43,420 nt of DNA, taken from positions 1-43,420 of the forward strand of contig JAGVIV010000118.1 in NCBI GenBank assembly GCA_020055845.1, given 5' to 3'. The notes beneath the pieces are model-generated. The model did not search any database, was not told where the DNA came from, and saw nothing but the letters and a program-made list of their open reading frames with translations. Positions 27,440-36,992 of this stretch are shown one piece after another (the stretch's first letter is position 1; every line of letters starts with the position of its first letter). The position numbers were made by a program, and so were the translations under genes. This DNA is from Betaproteobacteria bacterium. Lineage in GTDB: Bacteria > Pseudomonadota > Gammaproteobacteria > Burkholderiales > Gallionellaceae.

Positions 27440-29407
27440 TTACCTCCCTAGATCTAACACCGTATCAAACAGCGTATTGGATATCTGCATCGCCTTGCCC
27501 GCAGCCTGATAAGCGCGCTGATAGCGCATCAGATTGGCAGCTTCCTCGTCCAGATTCACACCGGAAAAAGATTGCTGAGTGGCGACCGACTGTTCGGCCA
27601 TACTGGTTTGCGCGGTGCTGGTCACTTGCAATTCGCGCGTCTTATTCCCCACGTCACTCACCCATTGCGCATAAGCGCCCTGGAATGTCGTGGTCGCCCC
27701 GCCGCCTTCCGGTGCTCCCAACGTATTTTTGGTCTGCAACTCCGCCATCACCAGCGCGTTTCTACCGTCTGCCGTGGCATTGTTGTTCGCCCCGACGGTA
27801 AAGCTGTCGCCCGCCGCAGGAACACCGCTGATTTGCGCTGTCCAACCGTTGAAATTGATGTCCTGCCCGTCAGCATACGCCACCCCCGTGGCGATATTCG
27901 CGCCGGCTTTTGCATCGAACACATCGAACGTCGTTGGGCTGGTGAAATTGATGGTGACCGGATTTTTAAGATTCACGTCCGTCCCGGGATGTGCCGGGTC
28001 GCGCATTCCGGAAGGCGCGCTCACCGCCCCCTCGGAAATCTTGGCATTACCCTGGTTGCTCAAATCCGCATTCGTGCGTATGGGCAAACCGGCTGCAATT
28101 TTGGACGGGTCGGTGACTCCCACAGAAATATCGCGCGCGCCGTTGACCGTAGGACGCAACAGATACGTGTCACCCGGCATTGCCCCTTCAGTGGTGCTCA
28201 GGGTCAAACCGTCGACCGCCGTCTCGGGCAGGCCGGAAGGAAAGACTGTTTCTTTATTGTCGGACAAACGTGTCAGGGTGTAACTCGTACCGCCGTCGAA
28301 TCGCAGTTTGTAATCGCTACCCGTCAACGCCGCGTAATCGGCAGGTGCGCCGATGGCGGCAGTCACAACACCGTTACCTTTGTTCAAAGTATTGGAATAG
28401 ACCGCAGGTGTCGGGGGAGTAAAAAAATTCTCGCCCAATGCCCCGTTCAAATCCTGCCCCTGCTGGTGCTGGTGATTCACCACGCCAGCGATACCCATCG
28501 CCACCCGCCCCAAAGCGTTTTGCGAATTGGCCAGCGTCGTATCCCGGAAGGCTAGGAATCCGCCCAGATTCCCTCCCTGCAAGCTGCTCTGCTGCAAAGG
28601 TGTTTTGCTTCCGTCTTTATTGTTGTAGACGATGTCCTGTTTGGAGGGATCTGAGGGCGACTGCGCAAGCGCCAAAGTGAATGCCGCGGTACCCACAACC
28701 AGAGACTGTCCGTTGCCGACGAACACGTTATAAGCACCGTCACTCTGCCGCACCACGGTCGCTTTGACCTCGGCATTCAGTTTGCTGACCAGCTGATCAC
28801 GCTGGTCGAGCAAGTCATTGGGCGGTTGTCCGCTGGCCGCTGTTTGCATCACGATATTGTTGTTAAGCGATGCAATCTGCTGCGCGTAACTATTCACTTG
28901 CGAAATGCTGTTCGATATCTGGCTGCTCACGGAATTATTGACATCGATGAAACGCTGGCTCAGAGACTGAAAACGCGCCGCGAGGGAGCCGGCGCTGTTA
29001 AGCATCGCCTGCCGCGCGGGCTGGGACTCTGGAGAGGTCGACACATTGTTCACCGCGCCGAAAAAATCCTGAATGGCGGGAGAGATTCCCGCGTTCGCAT
29101 CAGCGATGACATTGTCAACCTGCTGGATCTGCGCGTGATACGTATTCAACATCGCCGCCTGGCTTTGTTCCGACAACACCTGCCCGTTGAGAAATTCGCT
29201 GTATGCCCGCTTGACGGTATTCACATCGACACCCTGCCCGAGGTAACCGGCGCCGGTATATTGGGCCTGACGGGTACCCAGCTGAACTTCCTGGCGGGAG
29301 TAGCCCGGTGTGTTTGCATTGGCGATGTTGTGCCCGGTGGTCTGTAACCCCACCTGCGCCGCACCCAGCGCACTCACACTGATTCCCATCACTCCGCTAA
29401 CTGCCAT
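27440..29407 (-). CDS. flgK: Flagellar hook-associated protein FlgK
   Basis: First junction protein between hook and filament, 655 residues. The N-terminus (GISVSALGAAQVGLQTTGHNIANANTPGYSRQ) and C-terminus (VNLDEEAANLMRYQRAYQAAGKAMQISNTLFDTVL) carry the flagellar rod-hook signatures. A variable domain (about 200-560) lies between. Start ATG 29407; a sigma-28 promoter lies 42-68 bp upstream. Confidence 0.97.
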   Translation of the reverse strand: MAVSGVMGISVSALGAAQVGLQTTGHNIANANTPGYSRQEVQLGTRQAQYTGAGYLGQGVDVNTVKRAYSEFLNGQVLSEQSQAAMLNTYHAQIQQVDNVIADANAGISPAIQDFFGAVNNVSTSPESQPARQAMLNSAGSLAARFQSLSQRFIDVNNSVSSQISNSISQVNSYAQQIASLNNNIVMQTAASGQPPNDLLDQRDQLVSKLNAEVKATVVRQSDGAYNVFVGNGQSLVVGTAAFTLALAQSPSDPSKQDIVYNNKDGSKTPLQQSSLQGGNLGGFLAFRDTTLANSQNALGRVAMGIAGVVNHQHQQGQDLNGALGENFFTPPTPAVYSNTLNKGNGVVTAAIGAPADYAALTGSDYKLRFDGGTSYTLTRLSDNKETVFPSGLPETAVDGLTLSTTEGAMPGDTYLLRPTVNGARDISVGVTDPSKIAAGLPIRTNADLSNQGNAKISEGAVSAPSGMRDPAHPGTDVNLKNPVTINFTSPTTFDVFDAKAGANIATGVAYADGQDINFNGWTAQISGVPAAGDSFTVGANNNATADGRNALVMAELQTKNTLGAPEGGGATTTFQGAYAQWVSDVGNKTRELQVTSTAQTSMAEQSVATQQSFSGVNLDEEAANLMRYQRAYQAAGKAMQISNTLFDTVLDLGR

Positions 29408-29448
29408 GATCCTCTCCTACCGCTCCACTCGGGAGCTTCTCTCGCTTA

Positions 29449-29475
29449 CTATCGGCAATATTCCTACGAACTTTA
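29449..29475 (-). promoter_or_regulatory. Sigma-28 (FliA) promoter for flgKL
   Basis: On the minus strand TAAA (29475-29472), 15 bases, then GCCGATAG (29456-29449). The consensus is TAAA-N15-GCCGATAA, so only the last base differs. Placed in the flgJ-flgK gap and pointing into flgK, it lets flgKL be expressed as late genes once FliA is free. Confidence 0.85.
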
Positions 29476-29489
29476 ATCACATCGGCGCA

Positions 29490-30332
29490 TCAGGCGAGCG
29501 TGTTGACGCTCTTGATTACCTTGTTCAATTTCTCGGCATAGTGCGGGTCTGTCGCATAACCGGCCTGCTGCAAAGCCGTCGCAAAGCCCTGAGCACTGTC
29601 GCCACGTTTCAACACCTCTGAATAACGCGGATTGTTGCTCAGCGTATTGGCATAATCTTTAAAGCCGTCGGCATACGAGTCATACGCGCGAAATTTCTCC
29701 ACCTGCTTGTGCGCCACACCATTGTGGTATTCCGTGGTCATAACCTCGGCCACTTTGCCGTTCCAGCTCGCACCGGCTTTGATACCGAACAGATTGTGGC
29801 TGTTCGTACCGTCCGCCATTTTGATCTCGCGCCGCCCCCAGCCGCTTTCCAGCGCGGCCTGACCAACCATCAGATGGGCCGGAACACCTGTTGCCTGACT
29901 GGCCTGTTCAGCATGCGGCATAAGTTTTTTAACAAAATCCTGCTGGAAGTTTTCGTTGTACGCAGAAGGGATAGAGGTCTTCACCCCGGCACCGGACACG
30001 CCGGGTGCGGCGGCATCGGCTCCCATGGAAGAGTGCTGCAATTGACGCACCATCACGGCAGCCAAGCCTACACCATGTCCCGACGACATACTTTGCGCCA
30101 ATTGTTGATCCAGCATTCCAGTGAACATCTTGGTCTGCTCGTTATCGAACATACCTTCTTGCGGGGTCGCTTCACGCATGCTTTTCAACATCATGTTCAG
30201 GAACACCTGCTCAAACTGCTGTGCCGCTCCTTTCAGCGCCTGATCCGGCGACTGTTTGGATTGCAGACGCAGCTTGTCCAAGCCTTGCGCGCCAATTGCC
30301 AAACTGCCGATATCATTCACCGAATTACTCAT
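29490..30332 (-). CDS. flgJ: Flagellar rod-assembly muramidase FlgJ
   Basis: 280 residues with two domains: an N-terminal rod-cap domain (about 15-105, AAQQFEQVFLNMMLKSMREA) and a C-terminal glucosaminidase domain (about 130-280) with the catalytic glutamate in GQAALESGWGRREI. It opens the peptidoglycan for rod passage. Twenty-nine bases after flgI. Confidence 0.96.
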   Translation of the reverse strand: MSNSVNDIGSLAIGAQGLDKLRLQSKQSPDQALKGAAQQFEQVFLNMMLKSMREATPQEGMFDNEQTKMFTGMLDQQLAQSMSSGHGVGLAAVMVRQLQHSSMGADAAAPGVSGAGVKTSIPSAYNENFQQDFVKKLMPHAEQASQATGVPAHLMVGQAALESGWGRREIKMADGTNSHNLFGIKAGASWNGKVAEVMTTEYHNGVAHKQVEKFRAYDSYADGFKDYANTLSNNPRYSEVLKRGDSAQGFATALQQAGYATDPHYAEKLNKVIKSVNTLA

Positions 30333-30361
30333 GATTGTGATTCCGTCTTACACTGATTTGT

Positions 30362-31414
30362 TTAAATAATCTCAAGCTCGGCGCGCAATGCACCGGCCGA
30401 TTTCATCGCTTGCAAAATCGCCAGCATATCCTGCGCCGTGGCACCAATGGAATTCAACGCGCTCACCACGTCAGCCAATGCCACCCCGCGCTTCAAGTGC
30501 ACCAAACTACCCTTGTCGGCATTGGCCTTGATTGCATCCTTGGCCAGCGCGCTTTCAGCGTTGATCACCACCGACAGATTACCATGCGCCACCGCGCAAT
30601 CATCCAGTCTCACCGACTGATTCATCACCACCGAACCGGTACGCGCATTGATAATCACTCTTGCAACAGGCTGTGCCGCCGCCACCTGCAGATTTTCCAC
30701 ACGCGAGATGAATGCCACGCGCGCGCCACCCACAGGTGCTTTGATCTGTATCGTACGCCCATCCAGTGCAGTTGCAATCTCCGTTTCCGGGGATATCTCG
30801 CGATTCACTGCATCAGCCAGACGTGCTGCCGTGGTGAAGTCACCGCTATTCAGCTCAAGATAGATGAAATCACCCTGTCCTACTGCAGTCGGCACCAAAC
30901 GTTCCACCGTTGCGCCGCCGGGAATACGCCCTACGATCAGATGATTGACATCATTTTTCGAGTTACCTGCCGCAGCAACCAGCAGACTACCCTGCCCTAT
31001 CGCGTACACCTGACCATCCGCACCTTTGAGCGGAGTCATCAGCAGGGTTCCTCCGCGCAGACTCTTGGCATTGCCGAAAGACGACACGGTGATGTCTATA
31101 GCTTGGCCGGGACGCGCGAAAGCGGGCAGCGCCGCAGTCACAGTCACCGCAGCGACATTTTTCAACTGCAGACTGGTACCGGGCGGCAAGTTCACCCCCA
31201 TCTGCGCGAGCATGGTCAGCGTGCTGTTCAGCGTGAAAGGCGCTTGTGTGGTTTGATCACCCGTTCCGTCCAAACCCACGACCAGACCGTAACCAAGCAA
31301 TTGGTTCTCGCGTACGCCCAAGACACTCGCCATATCTTTGATGCGCTCAGCCGCCACATCCAGCGACAACAAGGTCATCGATACGAGCAACAGCCATTTA
31401 AATAATGTTTTCAT
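30362..31414 (-). CDS. flgI: Flagellar P-ring protein FlgI
   Basis: Forms the ring in the peptidoglycan layer. 350 residues with a signal peptide (about 1-22, ending DVAAE) and the highly conserved LGVRENQLLGYGLVVGLDGTGDQT block, ending IGATAQDMLAILQAMKSAGALRAELEII. Eight bases after flgH. Confidence 0.97.
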   Translation of the reverse strand: MKTLFKWLLLVSMTLLSLDVAAERIKDMASVLGVRENQLLGYGLVVGLDGTGDQTTQAPFTLNSTLTMLAQMGVNLPPGTSLQLKNVAAVTVTAALPAFARPGQAIDITVSSFGNAKSLRGGTLLMTPLKGADGQVYAIGQGSLLVAAAGNSKNDVNHLIVGRIPGGATVERLVPTAVGQGDFIYLELNSGDFTTAARLADAVNREISPETEIATALDGRTIQIKAPVGGARVAFISRVENLQVAAAQPVARVIINARTGSVVMNQSVRLDDCAVAHGNLSVVINAESALAKDAIKANADKGSLVHLKRGVALADVVSALNSIGATAQDMLAILQAMKSAGALRAELEII

Positions 31415-31422
31415 GATGCCTC

Positions 31423-32046
31423 CTAGAAATACAGTTTCTTCGGTGCAAAGAATCGGCTCAAACGACTGAACAGTGTCGGTGGCGCATTCGGTGAATCGAT
31501 GTTGTCCGCATTACGGTATTCAATCTGCACATCTGCCACTTGCGTTGAAAGCACCGTGTTCTTTGCCGAGATAGCATCAGGATTGACCGTGCCCGAAAAG
31601 CGAATATATTCAAAATTCGACTCACCGTTGGCATACTTAACCAGCTTGTCGCCGCACACCAGCAACTTTCCGTTGTCCATCACCACAATCACGGTGGCAA
31701 TGATTTCGCCGGAAAATACACTGCTGCTTTCGGAGCCGCCGGCTTTCTCGCTCTTGCTCGGCAGATCAGCGCTCACGCCAGTAGATTTTCCCGCATTTTT
31801 ACTGGACTTTTCCGTTTGCGCCGTAATCTCGCCCAGCGTGATTGTCAGCTCGTCGCCCACGTTGCGGGCATGGCGATCCTCGAATAATGGACGACTGGCA
31901 CTCGCCTGAAAAATACTGCCGTTATTCAATGCGGGGGCCTTCTGCGCAAGCGGGCAGGAGGTCAGAGGTGTCTTGGTGCGGATAGGGGTACATCCGACCA
32001 GTAACAACATCGCGACCAATAATATCCAGCTTGTTAGATTACGCAT
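31423..32046 (-). CDS. flgH: Flagellar L-ring lipoprotein FlgH
   Basis: Outer-membrane ring protein, 207 residues. The lipoprotein signal ends in LLVGC (lipobox; Cys about residue 19). Body contains SIFQASASRPLFEDRHARNVGDELTI and the family C-terminal GTVNPDAISAKNTVLSTQVADVQIEY. Lies between flgG and flgI in the usual order. Confidence 0.96.
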   Translation of the reverse strand: MRNLTSWILLVAMLLLVGCTPIRTKTPLTSCPLAQKAPALNNGSIFQASASRPLFEDRHARNVGDELTITLGEITAQTEKSSKNAGKSTGVSADLPSKSEKAGGSESSSVFSGEIIATVIVVMDNGKLLVCGDKLVKYANGESNFEYIRFSGTVNPDAISAKNTVLSTQVADVQIEYRNADNIDSPNAPPTLFSRLSRFFAPKKLYF

Positions 32047-32074
32047 GGCAAATCTCCTAAAACTTGGGTTCCGA

Positions 32075-32857
32075 TTATATCTGGGACAATTTCTGCAGCA
32101 TCTGATCCGAGGTAGTGATGGCCTTGGAGTTAATCTCGTACGCGCGCTGAGTTTGAATCATGTTCACCAGCTCTTCCACGACATTCACATTAGAGGTCTC
32201 CACAAAACCCTGACCCAATGTTCCCGTGCCGTTCGTGCCGGGAGCCGCCGTGCTCGGGGCACCGGAAGAAGAGGTTTCCAGATACAGATTTTGGCCGTTA
32301 CTTTGCAGGCCGGTAGGGTTGATGAACGTCGCCAGTTGCATCTGGCCCACTTGCACCGGAGCGACGCTGCCGGCTTGCGTCACCGACACTACACCGTCTT
32401 GTCCTATCGTCACGCTGGAGGCGTTTGCCGGAATCGTAATCGCCGGCTGCACCACAAAGCCGCTGGATGTCACCAGCTGCCCCTGCCCGTCCGTTTGGAA
32501 AGAACCGTCGCGCGTGTATCCGGTCGCGCCATCCGGCATCAGTACCGGAAAGAAACCGCTGCCCTGAATCGCCACATCCAGCTTGTTCCCTGTCTGCGCG
32601 AGATTACCCTGGGTATGAATACGCTCTGCAGCGACCGGACGCACACCGGTACCGATCTGTAAGCCGGATGGAAGCTGCGTCTGCTGCGAGGACTGAGCTC
32701 CTGGCTGACGGATATTTTGATACAACAAATCTTCAAATACGGCCCGCGAACGCTTAAAACCGTTGGTGCTCACGTTGGCCAAGTTATTGGCGACCACATC
32801 CATCTGCGTTTGCTGGGCATCCAACCCGGTCTTGGAAATCCACAAGGAACGAATCAT
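32075..32857 (-). CDS. flgG: Flagellar distal-rod protein FlgG
   Basis: Distal rod subunit, 260 residues: N-terminal [44 protein letters not shown] and C-terminal [34 protein letters not shown]. The ribosome site AAAGGAG is seen upstream of the start. A 217-bp gap separates it from flgF, much longer than other gaps in this operon. Confidence 0.97.
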   Translation of the reverse strand: MIRSLWISKTGLDAQQTQMDVVANNLANVSTNGFKRSRAVFEDLLYQNIRQPGAQSSQQTQLPSGLQIGTGVRPVAAERIHTQGNLAQTGNKLDVAIQGSGFFPVLMPDGATGYTRDGSFQTDGQGQLVTSSGFVVQPAITIPANASSVTIGQDGVVSVTQAGSVAPVQVGQMQLATFINPTGLQSNGQNLYLETSSSGAPSTAAPGTNGTGTLGQGFVETSNVNVVEELVNMIQTQRAYEINSKAITTSDQMLQKLSQI

Positions 32858-32972
32858 ATCGGTACTCCTTTATTTTCGGTGCTTCACGAATCTACAGGCA
32901 TAAAGCCATTGCACATGAGCTTATCCTACCGAAAAAGGCATAAACCAATCGAACGATGAGAGGCAGAAAACA

Positions 32973-33003
32973 GGGCTTATTCGCGCGCAAAGGGAATAAG
33001 CCC
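32973..33003 (-). terminator. Hairpin in the flgF-flgG gap, possible terminator
   Basis: GGGCTTATTC (32973-32982) pairs perfectly with GAATAAGCCC (32994-33003), loop 11 bases. On the minus strand it is followed by TGTTTT, so it could partly end transcripts after flgF. A second, smaller GC stem (GCCCGC/GCGGGC) lies at 33051-33066. The gap 32858-33074 holds no gene that I can see. Confidence 0.5.
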
Positions 33004-33074
33004 GGAACAACAGGGATAACAGACCGGCTAAAAAGCGATCGGAGTGTCCGCCCGCGAGTGCGGGCAGGAAAATA

Positions 33075-33818
33075 TTAGGCGTTGATATTGAGCAACTGGC
33101 TGGCTGATTTGGCGTTGTTATCTGCGGTCTGCAGCAGCTTCATCTGGGTATCAAATTGCCGCGCAAGCGTAATCATATTCACCATTGATTCAACCGCATT
33201 CACGTTACTGCTTTCCAGATTCCCGCCCACCACGGTGACTTTGCCATCGGCATCCGCGGCATTGCCGTCGCGCCGGCGGAACATACCGTCTTCGCCGCGC
33301 TGCATCTCGATTTCAGGGGGATTGGTCAATTTGATGCGGCCCACTTTGACCATCTCCGCCGGCTTGGCACCGGTGGGAACCGTGGAAATCGTGCCGTCTT
33401 TGGCGATGGTGATTTCCGCGTTGGGCGGCAGAGTAATCGGCCCTGAGTCGCCCATCACGTTCAAGCCGCTGCGCGTTTGCAAAATACCGTTGGTGGTGAC
33501 CTGGAAACTGCCGTTGCGGGTATACGCCTCCTTACCATCCGCGCCCTGCACGGCAATCCACCCCTTGCCGTCGATGGCGACATCCAGATCACGCCCGGTG
33601 GGTTCCATCGTACCCGGCGTAAAGTCTGCTCCTGCCACCGAATCCACCACGAAGACACGCGTTGCCAAACCCTCACCTTCCAATGGCACGGCACGAAACG
33701 TGTTGATTGCCGCACGAAAGCCCGGAGTGTTGTTGTTGGCCAAGTTCTCAGATACGGCAGCCTGTTGCTGCAGTATGTGTGAAGCTCCCGTCATCGCGGT
33801 GTATATCAGCCTATCCAT
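33075..33818 (-). CDS. flgF: Flagellar proximal-rod protein FlgF
   Basis: Proximal rod subunit, 247 residues: MDRLIYTAMTGASHILQQQAAVSENLANNNTPGFRAAINTF at the start and LESSNVNAVESMVNMITLARQFDTQMKLLQTADNNAKSASQLL at the end. It follows flgE by 27 bp. Confidence 0.97.
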   Translation of the reverse strand: MDRLIYTAMTGASHILQQQAAVSENLANNNTPGFRAAINTFRAVPLEGEGLATRVFVVDSVAGADFTPGTMEPTGRDLDVAIDGKGWIAVQGADGKEAYTRNGSFQVTTNGILQTRSGLNVMGDSGPITLPPNAEITIAKDGTISTVPTGAKPAEMVKVGRIKLTNPPEIEMQRGEDGMFRRRDGNAADADGKVTVVGGNLESSNVNAVESMVNMITLARQFDTQMKLLQTADNNAKSASQLLNINA

Positions 33819-33845
33819 GACATCACTCCCTTAACTCACTCGCTC

Positions 33846-35192
33846 TTAACGCAGATTGGTGATGGTTTGCAGCACGGCATCCTGCGTCTTGATCGACTGA
33901 GCATTCGCCTGATAGACGCGCTGCGCCACAATCATGTTTACCAGCTCACCCGTCAAATCGACGTTGGCATCCTCCACCGCACCGGATTGCAACACCCCCA
34001 AACTGGCCGTACCCGGCGTGCCCGGCAATGGCGTACCCGCCGTGGAAGTCGGAGCCCAGCGGTTGTTACCCAGCGGTTGCAAGCCTTGCGGATTGGCGAA
34101 GTTGGCGATGGTCACCTGACCCAGCTTCTGCGACTGGCCGTTGGTGTAACGTCCCAAGATAGTGCCGTCGGGAGCAATATTAAAACCGCTCGGCATACCC
34201 GTGGTATAGCCATCCTGCACCATCGAACTTACCCCGAAGGCAGAACCGTACTGCGTCGTATTGGAGAAATCGAAGGTCAGCGTCATCGGATCCGCCGCTG
34301 CCGCGATACCGCCACCGGCGGGTGCAGCCAATGGCGGCACAAAGGCCGCAGCCATCGTCAACATGCTACCCGCGGGCAACTTACCCGTGGTATCAAATTG
34401 CAATCCCGCACCCATCGGGCTCGCGCTCGGTGGAACAGTGGCCACCGCGGACGGAGGCTGAATCTGATTGTCGATCGACAAATACACATTCCACGGATTG
34501 ACGCCGGGCGCGGGCGTATTCTTCTGGAAGTACAGCGTGGCCACATGCGGATTGCCCAAACTGTCATAGATCGTTGTCGAAGTCGAATTATTAAATGTCG
34601 TCGAATCTGCCGGGTCAAAACGGAAAGTTCCCGCCGCTCCCGGAGGCAGAGTCGCACCCGCCCCAGCATCCGCAGGCATGGCCGTAACCGCTCCGCGCGC
34701 ATCCACATTCAGACCCGCCATAATATTGGGATGCGGCGAAGTACCGGTCGCCCGCGCCGGAATCTGTGCCGTAGGAATCTGCAAAGGACCAGGAACGCCG
34801 TTCTTATCTATGCCGAACAAACGCATACCCTCGCTGGTCACAATAAAACCGCTGCTGTCTGTCTGGAACTGCCCGTTGCGCGTATAGAACTGCGGCGCAG
34901 TACTGGCGGAAGTACCCAACTGGAAGAAACCCTGACCGCTGATTGCGGTGTCCAGCGAGTTGTTACTTGTGGTTATATTCCCTTGCGAGAACTGCTGCGC
35001 AACGGTCGCCAGCTTGGTACCGATACCTGCAGCCGTACCGGCGGAACCGCCGACAGAGCTCGCATACACATCGGAGAACTGAGCCTGCGACTGTTTAAAG
35101 CCCACGGTATTCGCGTTGGCGACGTTATTGCCGATAACGTCCAGATTCTTGGCTGCTGCATTCAGTCCGCTTAGTCCTTGTTGAAAGCCCAT
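33846..35192 (-). CDS. flgE: Flagellar hook protein FlgE
   Basis: Main hook subunit, 448 residues. N-terminal GFQQGLSGLNAAAKNLDVIGNNVANANTVGFKQSQAQFSDVYA and C-terminal EDANVDLTGELVNMIVAQRVYQANAQSIKTQDAVLQTITNLR. The middle has Ala/Pro/Gly-rich stretches (about 195-290) typical of the variable surface domain. Confidence 0.97.
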   Translation of the reverse strand: MGFQQGLSGLNAAAKNLDVIGNNVANANTVGFKQSQAQFSDVYASSVGGSAGTAAGIGTKLATVAQQFSQGNITTSNNSLDTAISGQGFFQLGTSASTAPQFYTRNGQFQTDSSGFIVTSEGMRLFGIDKNGVPGPLQIPTAQIPARATGTSPHPNIMAGLNVDARGAVTAMPADAGAGATLPPGAAGTFRFDPADSTTFNNSTSTTIYDSLGNPHVATLYFQKNTPAPGVNPWNVYLSIDNQIQPPSAVATVPPSASPMGAGLQFDTTGKLPAGSMLTMAAAFVPPLAAPAGGGIAAAADPMTLTFDFSNTTQYGSAFGVSSMVQDGYTTGMPSGFNIAPDGTILGRYTNGQSQKLGQVTIANFANPQGLQPLGNNRWAPTSTAGTPLPGTPGTASLGVLQSGAVEDANVDLTGELVNMIVAQRVYQANAQSIKTQDAVLQTITNLR

Positions 35193-35251
35193 GTTGTTCT
35201 CCTTTGATTTACTTGGCTCCGCAGCGCATCAGCGCAGCGGAGTTACCCGAT

Positions 35252-36025
35252 TTACAAAACTTGTTTTACATCCGACAGATTGAATATGCCCAATTTACCC
35301 ACATCCAGTTTGGCACCACCGGTTCCGGGTGCCACTCCACTCACCATGCCGAAAGACAGTGTTGTGGCAGCGGAAGTCTTGTCTCCGGCGACCGCTTCAG
35401 CAGAAATTTTATAAGTACCGTCCGCCAGTTCCTTGCCCGCATCATCCATCCCGTCCCAAGCCAGTGGTACCACGCCGGGCTTTTGCGCACCCATCTGCAT
35501 CGTACGCACCACATTATTGGCGCCGTCTTTGATAAGCACCTTGACGGAATCCGCGCCCTGGGCGAGATCCAGACCTCCGACCGCCTGGCCTTTACTAAGA
35601 TCCATCGTCGAACCGGGGACCAGCGCACCCCGTCCAATCATGCTGGTAGCCGACATAGCCTGACCTGCCGACATACTGTCGCTCAATGCTTTAAGGGTGG
35701 AATTAACCTTGTCGATGCCGCTCACCGTACTCAGTTGCGCCATCTGCGACGTGACTTGTGCGTTGTCCATAGGATTAAGCGGATCCTGATTCTTCATCTG
35801 GGTCACCAATAGCTTCAGAAAGCGATCCTGAGTATTGGCACCGCCGCTTGCTGCATCGGCGGCCGCAGCGGCCTGGCCTGCTGCAGTCTTATTCGCGCCC
35901 TGCGCCGGATTAGCTGCGCCGGCCTGCGCGGCCGCCATCTTGTTCGCCCCCTGTACCGCACTCACACTATTTGCGGAGGGTAATGCCGCCCCTACCGAAC
36001 CCGGACCTTGAACATTGTTAACCAT
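35252..36025 (-). CDS. flgD: Flagellar hook-cap protein FlgD
   Basis: Scaffold at the tip of the growing hook, 257 residues. The conserved core LLVTQMKNQDPLNPMDNAQVTSQMAQLSTVSGIDKVN is at about residues 72-108, and the FlgD Ig-like and tudor-like domains follow. The N-terminal linker holds a duplicated Ala-rich motif, VQGANKMAAAQAGA and AQGANKTAAGQAAA. Eleven bases after flgC. Confidence 0.96.
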   Translation of the reverse strand: MVNNVQGPGSVGAALPSANSVSAVQGANKMAAAQAGAANPAQGANKTAAGQAAAAADAASGGANTQDRFLKLLVTQMKNQDPLNPMDNAQVTSQMAQLSTVSGIDKVNSTLKALSDSMSAGQAMSATSMIGRGALVPGSTMDLSKGQAVGGLDLAQGADSVKVLIKDGANNVVRTMQMGAQKPGVVPLAWDGMDDAGKELADGTYKISAEAVAGDKTSAATTLSFGMVSGVAPGTGGAKLDVGKLGIFNLSDVKQVL

Positions 36026-36036
36026 GAAAATTCTCC

Positions 36037-36441
36037 TTATTGTCCAATCGTGAGCGTCTTAAGCAACAAAGCCTTCGACGTATTCATCACATCCACGTTA
36101 TTTTGATAGGAACGCGATGCCGAAATCATATTCACCATCTCATCCACCGGATTCACATTGGGCATCGTGACATAGCCCTGCTCGTTCGCCATGGGATGCT
36201 TGGGGTCATACACCATCTTCATCGGTGCAGAATCTTCGACTACCGCATCGACCTTGACCCCCTGCCCCGGCTGTCCGGCAAAAGAAGTGGTGCTAAAGAC
36301 CACTTGCTTCGCATGATACGGCTGCCCGTCCGGCCCGGTCGTACTTTCCACGTTGGCCAGATTACTGGCCACCACGTTAAGCCGCTGCGACTGCGCCGTC
36401 ATCGCCGAGCCTGAAATGTTAAATATATTAAACAATGACAT
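36037..36441 (-). CDS. flgC: Flagellar proximal-rod protein FlgC
   Basis: 134 residues, the family length. N-terminal [33 protein letters not shown] and C-terminal [38 protein letters not shown] are the rod signature ends. Five bases after flgB. Confidence 0.97.
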   Translation of the reverse strand: MSLFNIFNISGSAMTAQSQRLNVVASNLANVESTTGPDGQPYHAKQVVFSTTSFAGQPGQGVKVDAVVEDSAPMKMVYDPKHPMANEQGYVTMPNVNPVDEMVNMISASRSYQNNVDVMNTSKALLLKTLTIGQ

Positions 36442-36446
36442 GATGA

Positions 36447-36851
36447 TTATCCTTGTAAAGCCGCCAAGACGTCTTTGGTGCGATCACTCACAAATCGCAC
36501 ACTTGCCTCGTAACGCAAAGCATTGTCAGCGAACTGCGCCCGTTCCACATCCATATCCACCGTATTACCGTCGGCACTCGGCTGCAGCACACTGCGATAT
36601 AATACTGGCGCGCCCATCACCGTATCACTATCACTGGTATCCAGATTCGCACCCGAACTCCCAGCCATTTGCAGCCTGCTTCCGTTCCCGGTGATCGCAC
36701 CTTGCAAGGCACTGGCGAAATCAATATCCTTCGCCTTGTAATTAGGGGTGTCCGCATTGGCGATATTGGATGCGATCAACTCCTGCCGGGCAGCGCGCAG
36801 ATTTAGCGCGGCCTGATGAAATTGGAACATGTTATCGATTCTGCTACTCAT
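36447..36851 (-). CDS. flgB: Flagellar proximal-rod protein FlgB
   Basis: 134 residues, first gene of the flgBCDEFGHIJ(KL) operon. Contains [39 protein letters not shown] and ends [22 protein letters not shown]. The 141-bp gap to divergent flgA (36852-36992) should carry the promoters of both, but I found no convincing sigma-54 or sigma-28 match in it. Confidence 0.97.
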   Translation of the reverse strand: MSSRIDNMFQFHQAALNLRAARQELIASNIANADTPNYKAKDIDFASALQGAITGNGSRLQMAGSSGANLDTSDSDTVMGAPVLYRSVLQPSADGNTVDMDVERAQFADNALRYEASVRFVSDRTKDVLAALQG

Positions 36852-36992
36852 TTTCGGCGACCTCCCTAATACTCACCACTTCCATGACCTGCATACTAAA
36901 CTCAGCCCGTCTTCTGGCATCCTGCAATTAGAGGTGAAAAAGCACCTTACTTCCACCTTTAGGCAAAGCGATTTAAGGACGACAATAGCATC

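Noticed and set aside
32858-32885. Sigma-28-like ATATCGGT upstream of flgG
   Set aside because: No TTTA at the 15-base distance; the stretch is the ribosome site and start region of flgG.
33867-35174. 435-codon plus-strand open frame opposite flgE
   Set aside because: flgE is unmistakable on the other strand; the antisense product is Arg-rich and featureless.
36852-36992. Sigma-54 site upstream of flgB (minus strand TGGAAGTAAGGTGC)
   Set aside because: The spacing between GG and GC is one base short of the required value and the -24 box is poor.
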